NCBI RefSeq assembly: GCF_004684905.1
Contig: NZ_SRJC01000001.1
Location: 744,001 to 808,000, forward strand
DNA length: 64,000 nucleotides
Direction of reading: 5' to 3'
DNA from: Halobacillus salinus
GTDB lineage: Bacteria > Bacillota > Bacilli > Bacillales > Halobacillaceae
Position 1 is the stretch's first letter; each line of letters opens with the position of its first letter. A program made the translations under genes and the position numbers. The notes under the pieces were generated by a model. The model ran no database searches and was not told the origin of the DNA. It saw only the letters and a list, made by a program, of their open reading frames with translations. Shown piece by piece: positions 1-10,633 of this stretch.

Positions 1-796
1 TGCCTCGATCATCGCAAATGAGATGGGTGTTCAATTCCGTTCTACAGCAGGTCCCGCTATCGAGCGTGCTGGGGACTTGGCTGCGATTCTTTCATCGCTA
101 GAGCCTGGGGATGTTCTCTTTATCGATGAGATACACAGGCTGCCCCGCTCTGTTGAGGAAGTGCTTTATCCTGCAATGGAAGACTTCTGCTTGGACATTG
201 TAGTGGGGACCGGCCCAAGTGCAAGGTCTGTACGTTTGGATCTTCCTCCATTCACTCTTGTAGGTGCTACAACACGGGCTGGGCTCTTATCGGCTCCATT
301 ACGCGACCGTTTCGGTGTACACAGCCGGTTGGAGTATTACGATACGGAAGCTTTATGTTCGATCGTAGAACGGACAGCTGACATATTCGATGTGGAAATC
401 GATTTTAATGCAGCGGTTGAAGTCGCACGACGCTCACGTGGAACACCTCGTATCGCGAACCGCTTGCTGAAGCGTGTCCGTGATATTGCTCAAGTGAAAG
501 GGGAAGCTGTCATTTCAAAGGAAACGACTCAAAAAGCGTTAGAGATGCTTCAAGTGGATGCTGAAGGGCTTGATTTCATCGATCACAAGTTATTGCTCGG
601 GATCATGGATGGCTTCCAAGGTGGACCAGTCGGACTGGATACTATATCAGCAACGATCGGTGAGGAATCTCAAACGATTGAAGATGTCTATGAACCGTTC
701 CTCTTGCAAATCGGCTTTATTCAACGAACGCCACGAGGGCGTGTGGTGACCCCTAAAGCGTACGCACATTTCAATAAGGAGTTGCCGAACTCTTGA
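1..796 (+). CDS. ruvB: Holliday junction branch-migration ATPase RuvB, 3' part
   Basis: RuvB is the AAA+ motor that drives Holliday junction branch migration with RuvA during recombinational repair. The gene enters from the left edge: reading starts at base 2, before the first in-frame ATG at 23, so the N-terminus with Walker A is outside. Visible are Walker B (LFIDEIHRL), sensor 1 (GATTRAG), the sensor 2 arginine motif ([11 protein letters not shown]) and the winged-helix C-terminus ending near [11 protein letters not shown]. About 265 residues of a family usually near 335 are present. Its stop overlaps the TTG start of the next small gene. Confidence 0.97.
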   Translation, partial: ASIIANEMGVQFRSTAGPAIERAGDLAAILSSLEPGDVLFIDEIHRLPRSVEEVLYPAMEDFCLDIVVGTGPSARSVRLDLPPFTLVGATTRAGLLSAPLRDRFGVHSRLEYYDTEALCSIVERTADIFDVEIDFNAAVEVARRSRGTPRIANRLLKRVRDIAQVKGEAVISKETTQKALEMLQVDAEGLDFIDHKLLLGIMDGFQGGPVGLDTISATIGEESQTIEDVYEPFLLQIGFIQRTPRGRVVTPKAYAHFNKELPNS

Positions 797-993
797 CGGG
801 CTTTGGGAAAATCTTTATTGTGATAGGGATTGTGTTTATTTTGATTGGAGTGATTTGGACATTTATCGGGAAACTTCCCGGTGACCTGACGTTTAGACGT
901 GGAAATACGACGGTCTATTTTCCGATCATGACTTCCATCGTAGTCAGCATTGTCCTTTCCTTGATCTTTTACATCATAGGAAAAATACGATAG
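793..993 (+). CDS. small DUF2905-type membrane protein
   Basis: A 66-residue protein with two hydrophobic segments, residues about 5-25 and 43-63, and a short polar linker containing [13 protein letters not shown]. That linker is typical of the DUF2905 family found next to ruvB and queA in Bacillaceae. The TTG start overlaps the ruvB stop (TTGA), which points to translational coupling. The function is unknown; membrane location is inferred from the hydrophobic segments. Confidence 0.8.
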   Translation: MTGFGKIFIVIGIVFILIGVIWTFIGKLPGDLTFRRGNTTVYFPIMTSIVVSIVLSLIFYIIGKIR

Positions 994-1011
994 TGAGAAT
1001 AGGGGATTGTT

Positions 1012-2037
1012 ATGGATATCAAGCAGTATGACTTTGAACTGCCAGAAGAATTGATTGCTCAAGTTCCATTAGAGGACCGCACCTCTTCTAGACTGATGGT
1101 TTTGAACAGGGAAGATCAAACCATTAAGCACCAGCAATTTTCTGATATAAAACAGTTCATTCAGCCAGGAGACTGCCTTGTGTTGAATGACACGAAAGTA
1201 CTTCCTGCCCGCCTGTACGGTGCTAAAGAAGATACTGGTGGTAAGGTGGAAGTTCTGCTTCTTCACCAGACGGAAGAAGATGAATGGGACGTCCTAGTGA
1301 AACCTGCGAAGAAAGTGAAAGAAGGGACACGTATAGAGTTCGGGGACGGTCAGCTTGTAGCTGAATGTACTGACATTCAGGAACACGGTGGCCGTAGAGT
1401 CCGCTTCTCATATGAGGGCATTTTTCTAGAAGTATTGGAATCCCTAGGAGAGATGCCGCTTCCTCCTTATATAAAAGAACAGTTGTCTGACCGGGATCGG
1501 TATCAGACTGTCTATGCTAAGGAAGAGGGATCGGCTGCTGCTCCGACCGCAGGGCTGCACTTCACGAATGAACTTTTGCAGGAACTGAAGGATGAAGGCG
1601 TCGAGCTTGCCTATCTGACATTGCACGTTGGGCTCGGAACCTTCAGGCCGGTTAGTGTCGATAACGTAGAAGAACACGACATGCATGCAGAGTTTTATCA
1701 GTTATCAGAAGAAACGGCTGCACAATTGAATCGTGTCCGCGAAAACGGGGGGCGGATCATTTCCGTAGGGACCACTTCGACTCGCACACTGGAAACGGTT
1801 ATCCGCGATTATGGAACCTTCCAGGAGGCGAGCGGTTGGACGGATATTTTCATTTACCCACCTCAGAAGTTGAAGGCAATCGATGGATTGATTACGAACT
1901 TCCACTTGCCTAAGTCCACATTGATTATGCTTGTGAGTGCTTTTGCAGACCGAGACTTCATTTTAGAAGCTTATCACCGTGCAGTGGAGGAAAGGTATCG
2001 ATTCTTCAGCTTTGGGGATGCAATGTTGATTTTATGA
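1012..2037 (+). CDS. queA: tRNA preQ1(34) S-adenosylmethionine ribosyltransferase-isomerase QueA
   Basis: QueA transfers and isomerises the ribosyl group of S-adenosylmethionine onto preQ1 at position 34 of tRNAs with GUN anticodons, giving epoxyqueuosine. The 341 residues match the family length and carry hallmark stretches: [12 protein letters not shown] at the start, [13 protein letters not shown], the [10 protein letters not shown] motif, [10 protein letters not shown] and [10 protein letters not shown]. It lies between the small DUF2905 gene and tgt, the enzyme acting just before it in the pathway, so the two are probably co-transcribed. The ATG follows a moderate AGGGGAT-type ribosome binding site. 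Confidence 0.97.
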   Translation: MDIKQYDFELPEELIAQVPLEDRTSSRLMVLNREDQTIKHQQFSDIKQFIQPGDCLVLNDTKVLPARLYGAKEDTGGKVEVLLLHQTEEDEWDVLVKPAKKVKEGTRIEFGDGQLVAECTDIQEHGGRRVRFSYEGIFLEVLESLGEMPLPPYIKEQLSDRDRYQTVYAKEEGSAAAPTAGLHFTNELLQELKDEGVELAYLTLHVGLGTFRPVSVDNVEEHDMHAEFYQLSEETAAQLNRVRENGGRIISVGTTSTRTLETVIRDYGTFQEASGWTDIFIYPPQKLKAIDGLITNFHLPKSTLIMLVSAFADRDFILEAYHRAVEERYRFFSFGDAMLIL

Positions 2038-2053
2038 TAATAGAGAACAGTAG

Positions 2054-3205
<1,152 letters not shown>

Positions 3206-3220
3206 AAGGGGGGAAGTTAA

Positions 3221-3484
3221 ATGGAAACATTAGTAGGACTATTACCTATTATCCTAATGTTTGTCATTTTCTATTTCCTATTGATCCGTCCACAGCAAAA
3301 GAAACAGAAGAAGGTTCAACAAATGCAGGCGGATTTGCAAAAAGGGGATAGAATTATAACAATCGGAGGCATGCATGGTACAATTCATGCTATTGATGAA
3401 GGATCACTTGTACTTACTGTCCAAGACGGTACACAAATGAGATTCGATCGCTCTTCGATTCGTGAGAAACTGAATGAAGATTAA
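3221..3484 (+). CDS. yajC: preprotein translocase accessory subunit YajC
   Basis: An 87-residue YajC-type protein with one N-terminal transmembrane helix (residues 3-22) followed by the family signature FYFLLIRPQQKKQKK and a small cytoplasmic domain containing GDRIITIGGMHGTI. YajC associates with SecDF in the membrane; secDF lies about 5 kb downstream. A strong GGGGGGAAG Shine-Dalgarno precedes the ATG. It is the last gene of the queA-tgt-yajC run and is followed by a strong hairpin. Confidence 0.95.
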   Translation: METLVGLLPIILMFVIFYFLLIRPQQKKQKKVQQMQADLQKGDRIITIGGMHGTIHAIDEGSLVLTVQDGTQMRFDRSSIREKLNED

Positions 3485-3494
3485 TAGGATGCTG

Positions 3495-3530
3495 AAATCC
3501 CGTTACACATTGTAACGGGATTTCTTTGTT
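3495..3530. terminator. bidirectional terminator between yajC and yrzE
   Basis: A perfect 13-bp stem (AAATCCCGTTACA with its complement) and a 3-base loop lies between two convergent genes. T-rich sequence follows on the plus strand and the A-rich left arm serves the minus strand. Confidence 0.9.
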
Positions 3531-3540
3531 TTCTTATGTG

Positions 3541-3924
3541 TTACCTCTTCACGGTCCTACGAGGCAGGTTAACGCCGATCATACCGCCAAGCCAGGCGGC
3601 AAGTACTAACCCTCCGAAATAGCTCAGCTGTGGTAAGGACACCCATTGATTCTCAAAAATGACTTGGAAGAGTACCATAGCCATGACAAAGATCAGCCCT
3701 GTCATTCCACCCGATAACCAGCCTTTTTCTTCACTTTTATACGCCGCTAACATTCCACCGAATGCCAGAATACTGATTCCGGAGATGAGTGCAATTTGGT
3801 TGAGTGTTTGATAATCCATCGAAGTGAATCGTAAGAGTAGAGCTAAGAATACGGCGAACATAATCATGAGAACAAAAATCGAACCGACCCCGTAGCCAAG
3901 TACCCCTTGAACCATTTTCTTCAC
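3541..3924 (-). CDS. yrzE: TIGR04086-family membrane protein (YrzE-like)
   Basis: A 127-residue hydrophobic protein with about four transmembrane helices. It matches the yrzE position downstream of yajC in Bacillus. I start it at the GTG at 3924 because GAGGAGG lies 7 bases upstream (VKKMVQGVLGYG); a longer in-frame extension to 4083 has no ribosome binding site and would overlap the divergent transporter gene. The function is unknown. Confidence 0.8.
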   Translation of the reverse strand: MKKMVQGVLGYGVGSIFVLMIMFAVFLALLLRFTSMDYQTLNQIALISGISILAFGGMLAAYKSEEKGWLSGGMTGLIFVMAMVLFQVIFENQWVSLPQLSYFGGLVLAAWLGGMIGVNLPRRTVKR

Positions 3925-4057
3925 AGTGTTTCCTCCTCTCTCTTCTAAAAGAGTTTGTCGTTTCACTATATGCAAGATGTCCACATAGATAGAAGTAGAT
4001 ATTTTCCGAATGACTTGAATAGATATAAAGAAAAGTCGCTGTAAAAGGGGAAGATCT

Positions 4058-5344
4058 ATGTCTACTATGTTGGCCTTACTCATCTTTATCGTAAGTTACG
4101 TCTTGATTATGACCGAAAAGTGGAATAGAGCTCTTGTAGCACTCGCAGGCGGCGTGCTTCTTTTGATTACGAATGTCTATCAATGGGAAGAGGCTTTCGG
4201 ATTTATCGACTGGCAGACGATCGCGCTGCTGTTTTCCATGATGGTACTCGTCTCGATTACAAAAAAGACAGGTGTTTTTACGTTCGTAGCCATTCGTCTC
4301 GCGCAACTTGTGAAGGGGAGGCCGGTTCCGTTGCTTCTCGTAACAGCAACCTTCACCGCAGTTGGATCTGCCTTTCTTGATAATGTGACGACCGTTCTTC
4401 TTTTTGTACCTGTATTACTGTCCTTGATCGATCGCTTGAAGCTGCCTGCATTTCCTTATCTGCTAATGACGATTTTCTGTTCCAATATAGGAGGAACAGC
4501 GACGTTGATTGGCGACCCACCGAACATAATGATCGGACAGGCGGTAGAACATTTCAGCTTCGTTTCATTCCTTTATCATCTAGGTCCGATTGTGGCCCTT
4601 ATCTTCCTTGCCGTGGTTTCCATAGTCGTTGCATTATTTCGTAAAAAAATGACCTACAACAAAGAGCTTGCAGAAGAACTCATGAGAATGGATGCCTTTG
4701 AGCATTTGAAAGTGTCCAAACTTCTCATTCAGTCTCTTACTGTACTAGCCCTTACGATCATTGGATTCATGATGCACCCCTTTGTTCATATGGATATTAC
4801 GACAATTGCAGTTAGTGGTGCACTCTTATTACTTTTCTTGACGGATAAAGAACTGGATGTAGAGCATGTGTTCCAGGAAGTAGAGTGGGTGACACTATTC
4901 TTCTTTATGGGATTATTCATGCTTGTAGGAGGTCTCGAGACAGTAGGAGTAATTGATGAGATGGCAAGAGGGATGGTATGGATCTCAGGAGGGGATATGC
5001 CGATCACATCAATGGTAATGCTATGGAGTTCGGGGATTTTATCAGGGATTGTAGATAACATACCATTTGTAGCCGCGATGATACCTGTCGTTCAAGAACT
5101 TCAAGGGTACGGGATGATGAACGTCGACCCGGTTTGGTGGTCGCTCGCATTAGGTGCATGTCTCGGAGGCAACGGAACACTGGTCGGTGCTTCTGCGAAC
5201 GTTGTAGTAGCAGGGCTCGCTGCTAGTTACAATCAACCAATTTCGTTTGTCCGCTTCTCTATGTACGGTATTCCAATCTTGATCCTTTCGCTCGCTATGT
5301 CGTCGGTTTACATCTTTTTCCGCTACCTGATACCTTTCCTTTAA
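4058..5344 (+). CDS. ArsB/NhaD-type (SLC13-like) membrane transporter
   Basis: A 428-residue polytopic protein of the ion-transporter superfamily, with about eleven hydrophobic segments. Two half-repeats are visible: the N-terminal half contains FLDNVTTVLLFVPV and NIGGTATLIGDPPN, and the C-terminal half contains GIVDNIPFVAAMIPV and LGGNGTLVGASANVV. These are the substrate and ion-binding hairpins of the family. Members move arsenite, sodium/proton or dicarboxylates; the substrate cannot be read from sequence, and no arsR-type gene is nearby. It is not part of the B. subtilis gene order here, so it looks inserted between yrzE and the DUF421 gene. An AGGGG ribosome binding site precedes the ATG. 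Confidence 0.85.
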   Translation: MSTMLALLIFIVSYVLIMTEKWNRALVALAGGVLLLITNVYQWEEAFGFIDWQTIALLFSMMVLVSITKKTGVFTFVAIRLAQLVKGRPVPLLLVTATFTAVGSAFLDNVTTVLLFVPVLLSLIDRLKLPAFPYLLMTIFCSNIGGTATLIGDPPNIMIGQAVEHFSFVSFLYHLGPIVALIFLAVVSIVVALFRKKMTYNKELAEELMRMDAFEHLKVSKLLIQSLTVLALTIIGFMMHPFVHMDITTIAVSGALLLLFLTDKELDVEHVFQEVEWVTLFFFMGLFMLVGGLETVGVIDEMARGMVWISGGDMPITSMVMLWSSGILSGIVDNIPFVAAMIPVVQELQGYGMMNVDPVWWSLALGACLGGNGTLVGASANVVVAGLAASYNQPISFVRFSMYGIPILILSLAMSSVYIFFRYLIPFL

Positions 5345-5395
5345 TAAAATGATAAAAATAGGTGAGATTATAAAGAGGAATTCTTTTGAAAGGTC

Positions 5396-6058
5396 GTGGC
5401 TGAAGTGTTGGCACTCTCGATCATTTTACGTACGATTCTCACCTATTTCATCATCTTGCTCGTGTTCCGGTTTATGGGGAAAAGGGAGATAGGAGAACTG
5501 AGCGTGATGGACTTAGTCGTGTTTGTCATGCTTGCAGAAATCGCCGTCTACCTTATTGAAAATACGGACGCCCCATACTGGCATGCCATTTTGCCAATGG
5601 TTGTCCTGCTTCTCATTCAATTATTCAGTGCGTGGTTCTCTTTGAAAAACCAAACCTTCCGTAATTGGTTTGATGGGAGGCCCACCGTAATTATTAAACA
5701 CGGGGCAGTCGATGAGTATGAAATGCGCCGCCAACGATATAATTTCAATGATTTGTTATTACAGCTGCGAGAGCAGGGAATTCAACAAGTCCAGGACGTA
5801 GAATATGCCATTTTAGAACCTTCTGGGAAGTTGTCTGTATTTGAGAAGAAAGAGGATGGGACTTCCGATTATGCTGTGGTGCTTATCTCAGATGGACATA
5901 TTGAAAAAAGCGGTCTTAGGAACATCGATAAAAGTGAAGATTGGTTGTTGGAAGAAGTGAAGAAGCAAGGGTTCGAATCCGTCAAAGACGTCTCCCTATG
6001 TACGATCAATGACAAAGGAGAAGTGCAGATGGATGAGAAAGATGAATACAAAAAATAA
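5396..6058 (+). CDS. yrbG: DUF421 membrane protein (YrbG/YetF type)
   Basis: A 220-residue protein with three N-terminal transmembrane helices (residues about 8-25, 38-55, 63-82) and a cytoplasmic DUF421 domain containing GRPTVIIKHG and the YNFNDLLLQLREQGI segment. The family acts at the membrane of Firmicutes; its biochemical role is not settled. The GTG at 5396 has GAAAGG unusually close (3 bases), so a second in-frame GTG at 5405 is a possible start. The stop codon sits inside the left arm of a terminator hairpin. Confidence 0.82.
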   Translation: MAEVLALSIILRTILTYFIILLVFRFMGKREIGELSVMDLVVFVMLAEIAVYLIENTDAPYWHAILPMVVLLLIQLFSAWFSLKNQTFRNWFDGRPTVIIKHGAVDEYEMRRQRYNFNDLLLQLREQGIQQVQDVEYAILEPSGKLSVFEKKEDGTSDYAVVLISDGHIEKSGLRNIDKSEDWLLEEVKKQGFESVKDVSLCTINDKGEVQMDEKDEYKK

Positions 6059-6081
6059 CCGCTTCTAGGAGCGGTTATTTT
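6052..6081. terminator. terminator hairpin, copy 1, overlapping the yrbG stop
   Basis: AAAATAACCGCT pairs perfectly with AGCGGTTATTTT around a 6-base loop. The TAA stop of the DUF421 gene is inside the left arm. The same 12-bp arms recur at 6195-6223. Confidence 0.85.
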
Positions 6082-6194
6082 CGTGTGCGCTTTCCACGGG
6101 CGTCCGCTGAGCTTCCTGTTAAGAAGGGATTTCAGCAACGTTCGTAGTCACTTCTTGTATCGCAGAACAGATATTAATATTCATTCAAACAACC
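6082..6194. repeat. possible interspersed-repeat remnant between duplicated hairpins
   Basis: This 113-base stretch lies between two copies of one terminator hairpin and has no convincing gene. Its left end (GTGCGCTTTCCACGGGCGTC and the following CGCTGAGCTTCCT) resembles a GC-rich interspersed repeat that I recall from many Bacillaceae intergenic regions. That resemblance is from memory and was not searched. Confidence 0.35.
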
Positions 6195-6223
6195 AAAATA
6201 ACCGCTTTAAGAGCGGTTATTTT
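6195..6223. terminator. terminator hairpin, copy 2, overlapping the spoVB stop
   Basis: The same AAAATAACCGCT / AGCGGTTATTTT stem as at 6052, with a 5-base loop. Read on the minus strand, the spoVB TAA (6217-6219) lies in its 5' arm. Confidence 0.85.
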
Positions 6224-7767
6224 TTGTGGAGCCAACGGTTCCATGGGATCATGTTCCATTCCTCTTTGGTTAACAATTTGAAAGCAAAGAGGAGGGTTAT
6301 ATAAATAACGCTCAGCATGGCAGCGACCATGAGGAGGTGCTCGACGCTGTTCAAGTTGATCCACTGTTTCATCGTAAAGCCGGTCCAGCCTGTTATTGCC
6401 ATGATGATGGCGAATTTTCCAAATAACAATGTCGGGAAAGTTACCACCTTATGTTTCATCAGTACTCCTAAGTGAAGTAGCGTAACGACCACGACTCCGA
6501 TGGAAATAGCGACTGCCACACCCCGGATACCAAACTCAGGTCTTGAACTTAATGCGACAAGGACAACGAATTTGATGACCGCACCGATCAGCGTGTTCCA
6601 CATAGCTGGTCGTGCTAGGTCGAGTGCTTGAAGACTTGCTTGCAATGGTGTCTGGATATAGTGTAGTAAAAAGAAAGGTGCCATAAACTGAAGCATGAAT
6701 GCCCCACTGCTCGTCCCGTAGACTGTTGTCAGAATCACAACCGGAAAAATCATGAAAACAATCGTGATCACACCACCTGATGCAAGAGACAGCCTCATCG
6801 ACTGCATGATTCGGTAGTGTATGGTCTGCTTATGTCCTTTTGCACCTGCCTCACTTATAGAAGGCACGAGTGATACGGACAGGGCATGAGTCAAGAAGGT
6901 GGGAAGAAACAAGAGCGGGAGAACATATCCTGTAAGTTCACCGTATTGTCTCGTTGATTCAGCAACAGCTAGGCCAGCTATCGCAAGACTTTGTGCAACA
7001 AGTATCGGTTCAAAGAAATACGTCAGCGATCCGATGAAACGACTGCCGGTAGTTGGAAGGGCAATCGTCATCAGCTCATTCAGTGTCTTTTTGCCTTCTG
7101 CAATATGGTGTTGCCAGGTTCTTCTTAGCTTGAATCGTTTCTGCAATTTGAATTGTCTCAACATGTAAACGAGCGACACTAACTCGCCAAGAACGACTGC
7201 TGACATAGCTCCAGCTGCCGCAAACTGTACTCCATAAGGCATGAACATTTTCGTTAAGAAAAAGACTGACCCGATTCGGACGACTTGCTCGATTACTTGG
7301 GAAAAGGCTTGTGGTTTCATATTTTGGCGACCTTGAAAATAGCCCCGAATGACGGATGATACAGCGATAATGGGAATGATAGGTGTAACGGCAAGCAATG
7401 GATAAAGGGCTCTTGGATCTGTTAAGAAATATTTGGCGACAACGGGAGATAACAAAAACATCCCGACAGTAAAAAGGATGCTCAAACTTCCTGTAATAGC
7501 AAGGGAGACAAGTAAGACCTGCTTGATCTTCTTCTCATCTCCGACAGCATCTGCTTCAGAGACTCGCTTCGAGATCGCAACAGGTAACCCGAACTGAGTC
7601 AGTGTCATGGCCAATATCAAAGTCGGCAGTGCCATCATGTAAAGCCCGACACCCTCAGCACCCATCACACGGGCGACGACGATACGGTTAATAAAGCCAA
7701 GCACCCTTGTGATCAGTCCTGCAGCAACAAGAATCAAAGCCCCTTGAAGAAAGGTTTGTTTTGACAT
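6217..7767 (-). CDS. spoVB: stage V sporulation protein B, MOP-family flippase
   Basis: A 516-residue polytopic protein of the MATE/MOP polysaccharide exporter fold, with about 14 hydrophobic segments. SpoVB is needed for spore cortex synthesis and is thought to flip lipid-linked peptidoglycan precursors. The family start (SKQTFLQGALILVAAGLITRVLGF) and GYFQGRQNMKPQAFSQ fit SpoVB, as does length (518 in B. subtilis). I start at the ATG at 7767, preceded by GAGAAGG; upstream residues read from a 14-codon extension lack a ribosome binding site. It converges with the DUF421 gene and diverges from comN, as in Bacillus. Confidence 0.92.
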   Translation of the reverse strand: MSKQTFLQGALILVAAGLITRVLGFINRIVVARVMGAEGVGLYMMALPTLILAMTLTQFGLPVAISKRVSEADAVGDEKKIKQVLLVSLAITGSLSILFTVGMFLLSPVVAKYFLTDPRALYPLLAVTPIIPIIAVSSVIRGYFQGRQNMKPQAFSQVIEQVVRIGSVFFLTKMFMPYGVQFAAAGAMSAVVLGELVSLVYMLRQFKLQKRFKLRRTWQHHIAEGKKTLNELMTIALPTTGSRFIGSLTYFFEPILVAQSLAIAGLAVAESTRQYGELTGYVLPLLFLPTFLTHALSVSLVPSISEAGAKGHKQTIHYRIMQSMRLSLASGGVITIVFMIFPVVILTTVYGTSSGAFMLQFMAPFFLLHYIQTPLQASLQALDLARPAMWNTLIGAVIKFVVLVALSSRPEFGIRGVAVAISIGVVVVTLLHLGVLMKHKVVTFPTLLFGKFAIIMAITGWTGFTMKQWINLNSVEHLLMVAAMLSVIYITLLFAFKLLTKEEWNMIPWNRWLHKK

Positions 7768-7887
7768 AAGGACAATCCGCCTTCTCAAAGTTATTAAATT
7801 CCGATACAATGAAGTATATGCGCTAAGGTGGACAAGGCATGACAGGCAATACGAATTTCATCAAATAGAGTGATAAGGAGTGCCACG

Positions 7888-8184
7888 ATGTACGAAGCGA
7901 AAACAGTTCATCAATGGAAAGGTCAAATTGATCCAGTACTTACAAGTAAGTTGGAAGAATTGCGGCTACTAGGATATGACAACGCTACGAAAGAAGAAGT
8001 GTGGAAATGTCTCGTCAAGAAAGTATGGAAGGGCGAGCCGGAAAAGCGACTCTATGAAATCGTGCAAGATGTGTTTCATCTGAGCAGCCATACATATGTC
8101 AGTTACTTAACGGCTGATGCTTATCAGGACGAGGACTTATTAGCCTCTATAGAAGCCGTCACGCATCCCGAGAGCGGTTCTTAA
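7888..8184 (+). CDS. comN: post-transcriptional regulator ComN
   Basis: A 98-residue soluble protein, the same length as B. subtilis ComN (YrzD), in the conserved position between spoVB and secDF. ComN promotes accumulation of the comE message and is localised to division sites and poles. The protein has the helical segment SKLEELRLLGYDNATKEEVWKCL. The ATG at 7888 follows AAGGAG by 7 bases; a GTG 18 bases upstream is less likely. The proposed target, the comE operon, is in this same window near 55.6-59 kb. Confidence 0.85.
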   Translation: MYEAKTVHQWKGQIDPVLTSKLEELRLLGYDNATKEEVWKCLVKKVWKGEPEKRLYEIVQDVFHLSSHTYVSYLTADAYQDEDLLASIEAVTHPESGS

Positions 8185-8219
8185 AATATCTTTACGATTT
8201 ACGTAGACAGAACTATAGG

Positions 8220-8247
8220 TTGTCAAATATCTAAAAAGTAGTAAAAT
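8220..8247 (+). promoter_or_regulatory. candidate sigma-A promoter for secDF
   Basis: TTGTCA at 8220-8225 and TAAAAT at 8242-8247 are separated by 16 bases, about 90 bases upstream of the secDF start. Confidence 0.55.
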
Positions 8248-8336
8248 TGTTACGGAAACAATAATGAGAAGGAAGCATCTCTTTTAAAAATAGAAAAAGA
8301 TAAGATGTGTCACGATTCAAAGGAGGATATTACAAT

Positions 8337-10622
8337 ATGGTCAAACGGGGGCGTATTGTCGCCTTTTTACTCATACTAGTTGTACTAGCTGGTACGATCG
8401 GTATGACGGTAACAGGCGTTACAAAAGATATACGATTAGGTCTTGACCTCCAGGGTGGATTTGAAATCCTATACGAGGTTCAACCAGTAGATGAAGATCA
8501 AGAAGTAAACCAACAAGTATTAGAAGCAACCGCTGCTGCACTGGATGATCGAGTCAACGCACTTGGAATCAGTGAAACGAATATCAACATCGAAGACGGT
8601 GGACGTATTCGTGTCCAGCTTGCAGGTGTCGAAGATCAACAACAAGCCCGTGATCTGCTTTCCACAACGGCTGAGTTGACTTTTAGAGGTACAGACGGCA
8701 AGAAATACTTAGATGGTTCGGATCTAGTTGAAGGAAGTGCTCAACAGTCGTTCGATTCAAGGACCAATGAGCCTGTCGTAACGATTGAACTGAAGAGTGC
8801 TAGCAAGATGTATGATGTCTCTTCTGACATAGTCGATAAAGGCGACGATCCATCTACGCCTTATCCGGATAATGTCATGGTCATTTGGCTGGATTACAGC
8901 GAAAAAGATACGACTTTCGCTGAAGAATACGGAAAAGAGGATCCTGCCTATATTTCTGCTCCAGGATTCAGAGAAGGACCGATCCGGAGTACGAACGTTG
9001 AAATCAGCGGTAACTTCACCGTTGAATCGGCCAAGGATCTTGCAGATATTTTGAATGCTGGTTCTTTGCCAGCTGAATTGGACGAAATTTACTCCGAGTC
9101 TGTCGGAGCACAGTTCGGTGAACAAGCGATGAACAAAACGATTCTTGCAGGATTCATCGGAGTCGCAATCATTTTCTTGTTCATGATGGCGTATTACCGT
9201 TTCCCTGGTGTTATCGCAGTCGTTACGTTATCTACTTATATTTATTTAATTCTCGTCGTCTTTGAATGGATGAACGGGGTCTTAACCCTACCAGGAATCG
9301 CAGCTTTGATACTTGGTGTCGGTATGGCTGTCGATGCGAACATCATCACATATGAACGCGTCAAGGAAGAATTAAAAGCTGGTAAATCCGTAATGTCCGC
9401 TTATAAAGCGGGTAATAAGCGTTCCCTTTCTACCATTATGGATGCCAATATTACGACATTGATTGCAGCGACCGTACTGTTCATTTTCGGTACAAGCTCT
9501 GTAAAAGGGTTTGCGACCATGCTTATTGTCAGTATCTTAGTAAGCTTCATCACAGCCGTTTACGGAACAAGATTGTTCATGGGGCTTTGGGTGAAGAGCA
9601 GATTCTTGAACAAGCGTCCGAAATGGTTTGGCGTGAAGCCTGAAGATATTAAAGATATCGAAGCAGGTGAGGAAGTAGAAGCGAAAGTGATGGGACGTAA
9701 ATTTGATTTCGTCGGCCTTCGTAAACGATTCTTTACGATTTCTATTGTCCTTGTTGTAGCAGGGATTCTGGCTCTTGCACTATTCAGGTTGAATCTAGGG
9801 ATCGACTTTACGAATGGTTCTCGCGTATCCATCCTATCTGATCAAGGGAATATTGACCTTGAACAAGTGGAACAGACACTCGATGAAGAGTTTGGCGTAA
9901 CTCCAGAGCAGGTCGTCTCCGCAGGTGAAAATGGTGAGATCGCTATTGCCAGGTTCGACAAGGAACTGGATAAAGATACGATATCTGACATTCAGTCGTA
10001 TTATGAAGACGAATACGGCAGTGCGCCAAACGTAAGTACTGTATCACCAGTCGTGGCAAAAGAACTTGCAAAGAACGCTGCACTAGCTGTTCTCTATGCA
10101 TCAATCGGAATCATTATTTATGTGACGATCCGATTTGAAATCTTCTTTGCTTTGACGGCCATCATCGCTCTATTGCATGATGCGTTCTTCATCATTGCAT
10201 TGTTCAGTATCACTAGGGTAGAGTTTGATATTACGATCATTGCAGCGATCCTTACGATTGTCGGTTACTCTGTCAATGACACGATTGTAACCTTCGACCG
10301 GATACGTGAAAACTTGAAGATGAGGAAGAAAGTGAAGAGCTTCAAGGAGCTTGCTCAAGTAGTAAACGAAAGTTTAATGCAGACGTTAGCCCGGAGTATC
10401 AATACGGTGCTGACCGTCATCTTTGCAGCGTTGATGCTCCTCATTTTCGGTGCTTCGTCGATTACGAACTTCTCATTCGCGCTTGTGATTGGTTTAATTG
10501 CAGGGACTTACTCCTCCCTGTTTATCGCTTCTCAGCTATGGTTAGTATGGCGTGGGCGAAACATTAAGGATAATCCGATCCAATTTGTGAAGAAGAAAAA
10601 TAGTGGTGGACCACAAGTATAA
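8337..10622 (+). CDS. secDF: protein translocase SecDF fusion
   Basis: A 761-residue natural fusion of SecD and SecF, as usual in Bacillus. It uses the proton gradient to help SecYEG complete protein export. The SecD half shows one N-terminal helix, LGLDLQGGFEILYEV, an external P1-type domain (about 45-270), then a helix bundle with GMAVDANIITYERV. The SecF half starts near residue 455 (FDFVGLRKRFF, LGIDFTNGSRV) and ends with VGYSVNDTIVTFDRIREN. I start at the ATG at 8337, 7 bases after AGGAGG, not at an upstream in-frame codon at 8307. The domain facing outside is rich in Asp and Glu, as in halophilic relatives. Confidence 0.96.
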   Translation: MVKRGRIVAFLLILVVLAGTIGMTVTGVTKDIRLGLDLQGGFEILYEVQPVDEDQEVNQQVLEATAAALDDRVNALGISETNINIEDGGRIRVQLAGVEDQQQARDLLSTTAELTFRGTDGKKYLDGSDLVEGSAQQSFDSRTNEPVVTIELKSASKMYDVSSDIVDKGDDPSTPYPDNVMVIWLDYSEKDTTFAEEYGKEDPAYISAPGFREGPIRSTNVEISGNFTVESAKDLADILNAGSLPAELDEIYSESVGAQFGEQAMNKTILAGFIGVAIIFLFMMAYYRFPGVIAVVTLSTYIYLILVVFEWMNGVLTLPGIAALILGVGMAVDANIITYERVKEELKAGKSVMSAYKAGNKRSLSTIMDANITTLIAATVLFIFGTSSVKGFATMLIVSILVSFITAVYGTRLFMGLWVKSRFLNKRPKWFGVKPEDIKDIEAGEEVEAKVMGRKFDFVGLRKRFFTISIVLVVAGILALALFRLNLGIDFTNGSRVSILSDQGNIDLEQVEQTLDEEFGVTPEQVVSAGENGEIAIARFDKELDKDTISDIQSYYEDEYGSAPNVSTVSPVVAKELAKNAALAVLYASIGIIIYVTIRFEIFFALTAIIALLHDAFFIIALFSITRVEFDITIIAAILTIVGYSVNDTIVTFDRIRENLKMRKKVKSFKELAQVVNESLMQTLARSINTVLTVIFAALMLLIFGASSITNFSFALVIGLIAGTYSSLFIASQLWLVWRGRNIKDNPIQFVKKKNSGGPQV

Positions 10623-10633
10623 GGTGGGCCTAG

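Noticed and set aside
6083-6304. A 73-codon plus-strand frame across the duplicated hairpins
   Set aside because: It runs through a terminator and into antisense of spoVB, with no ribosome binding site.
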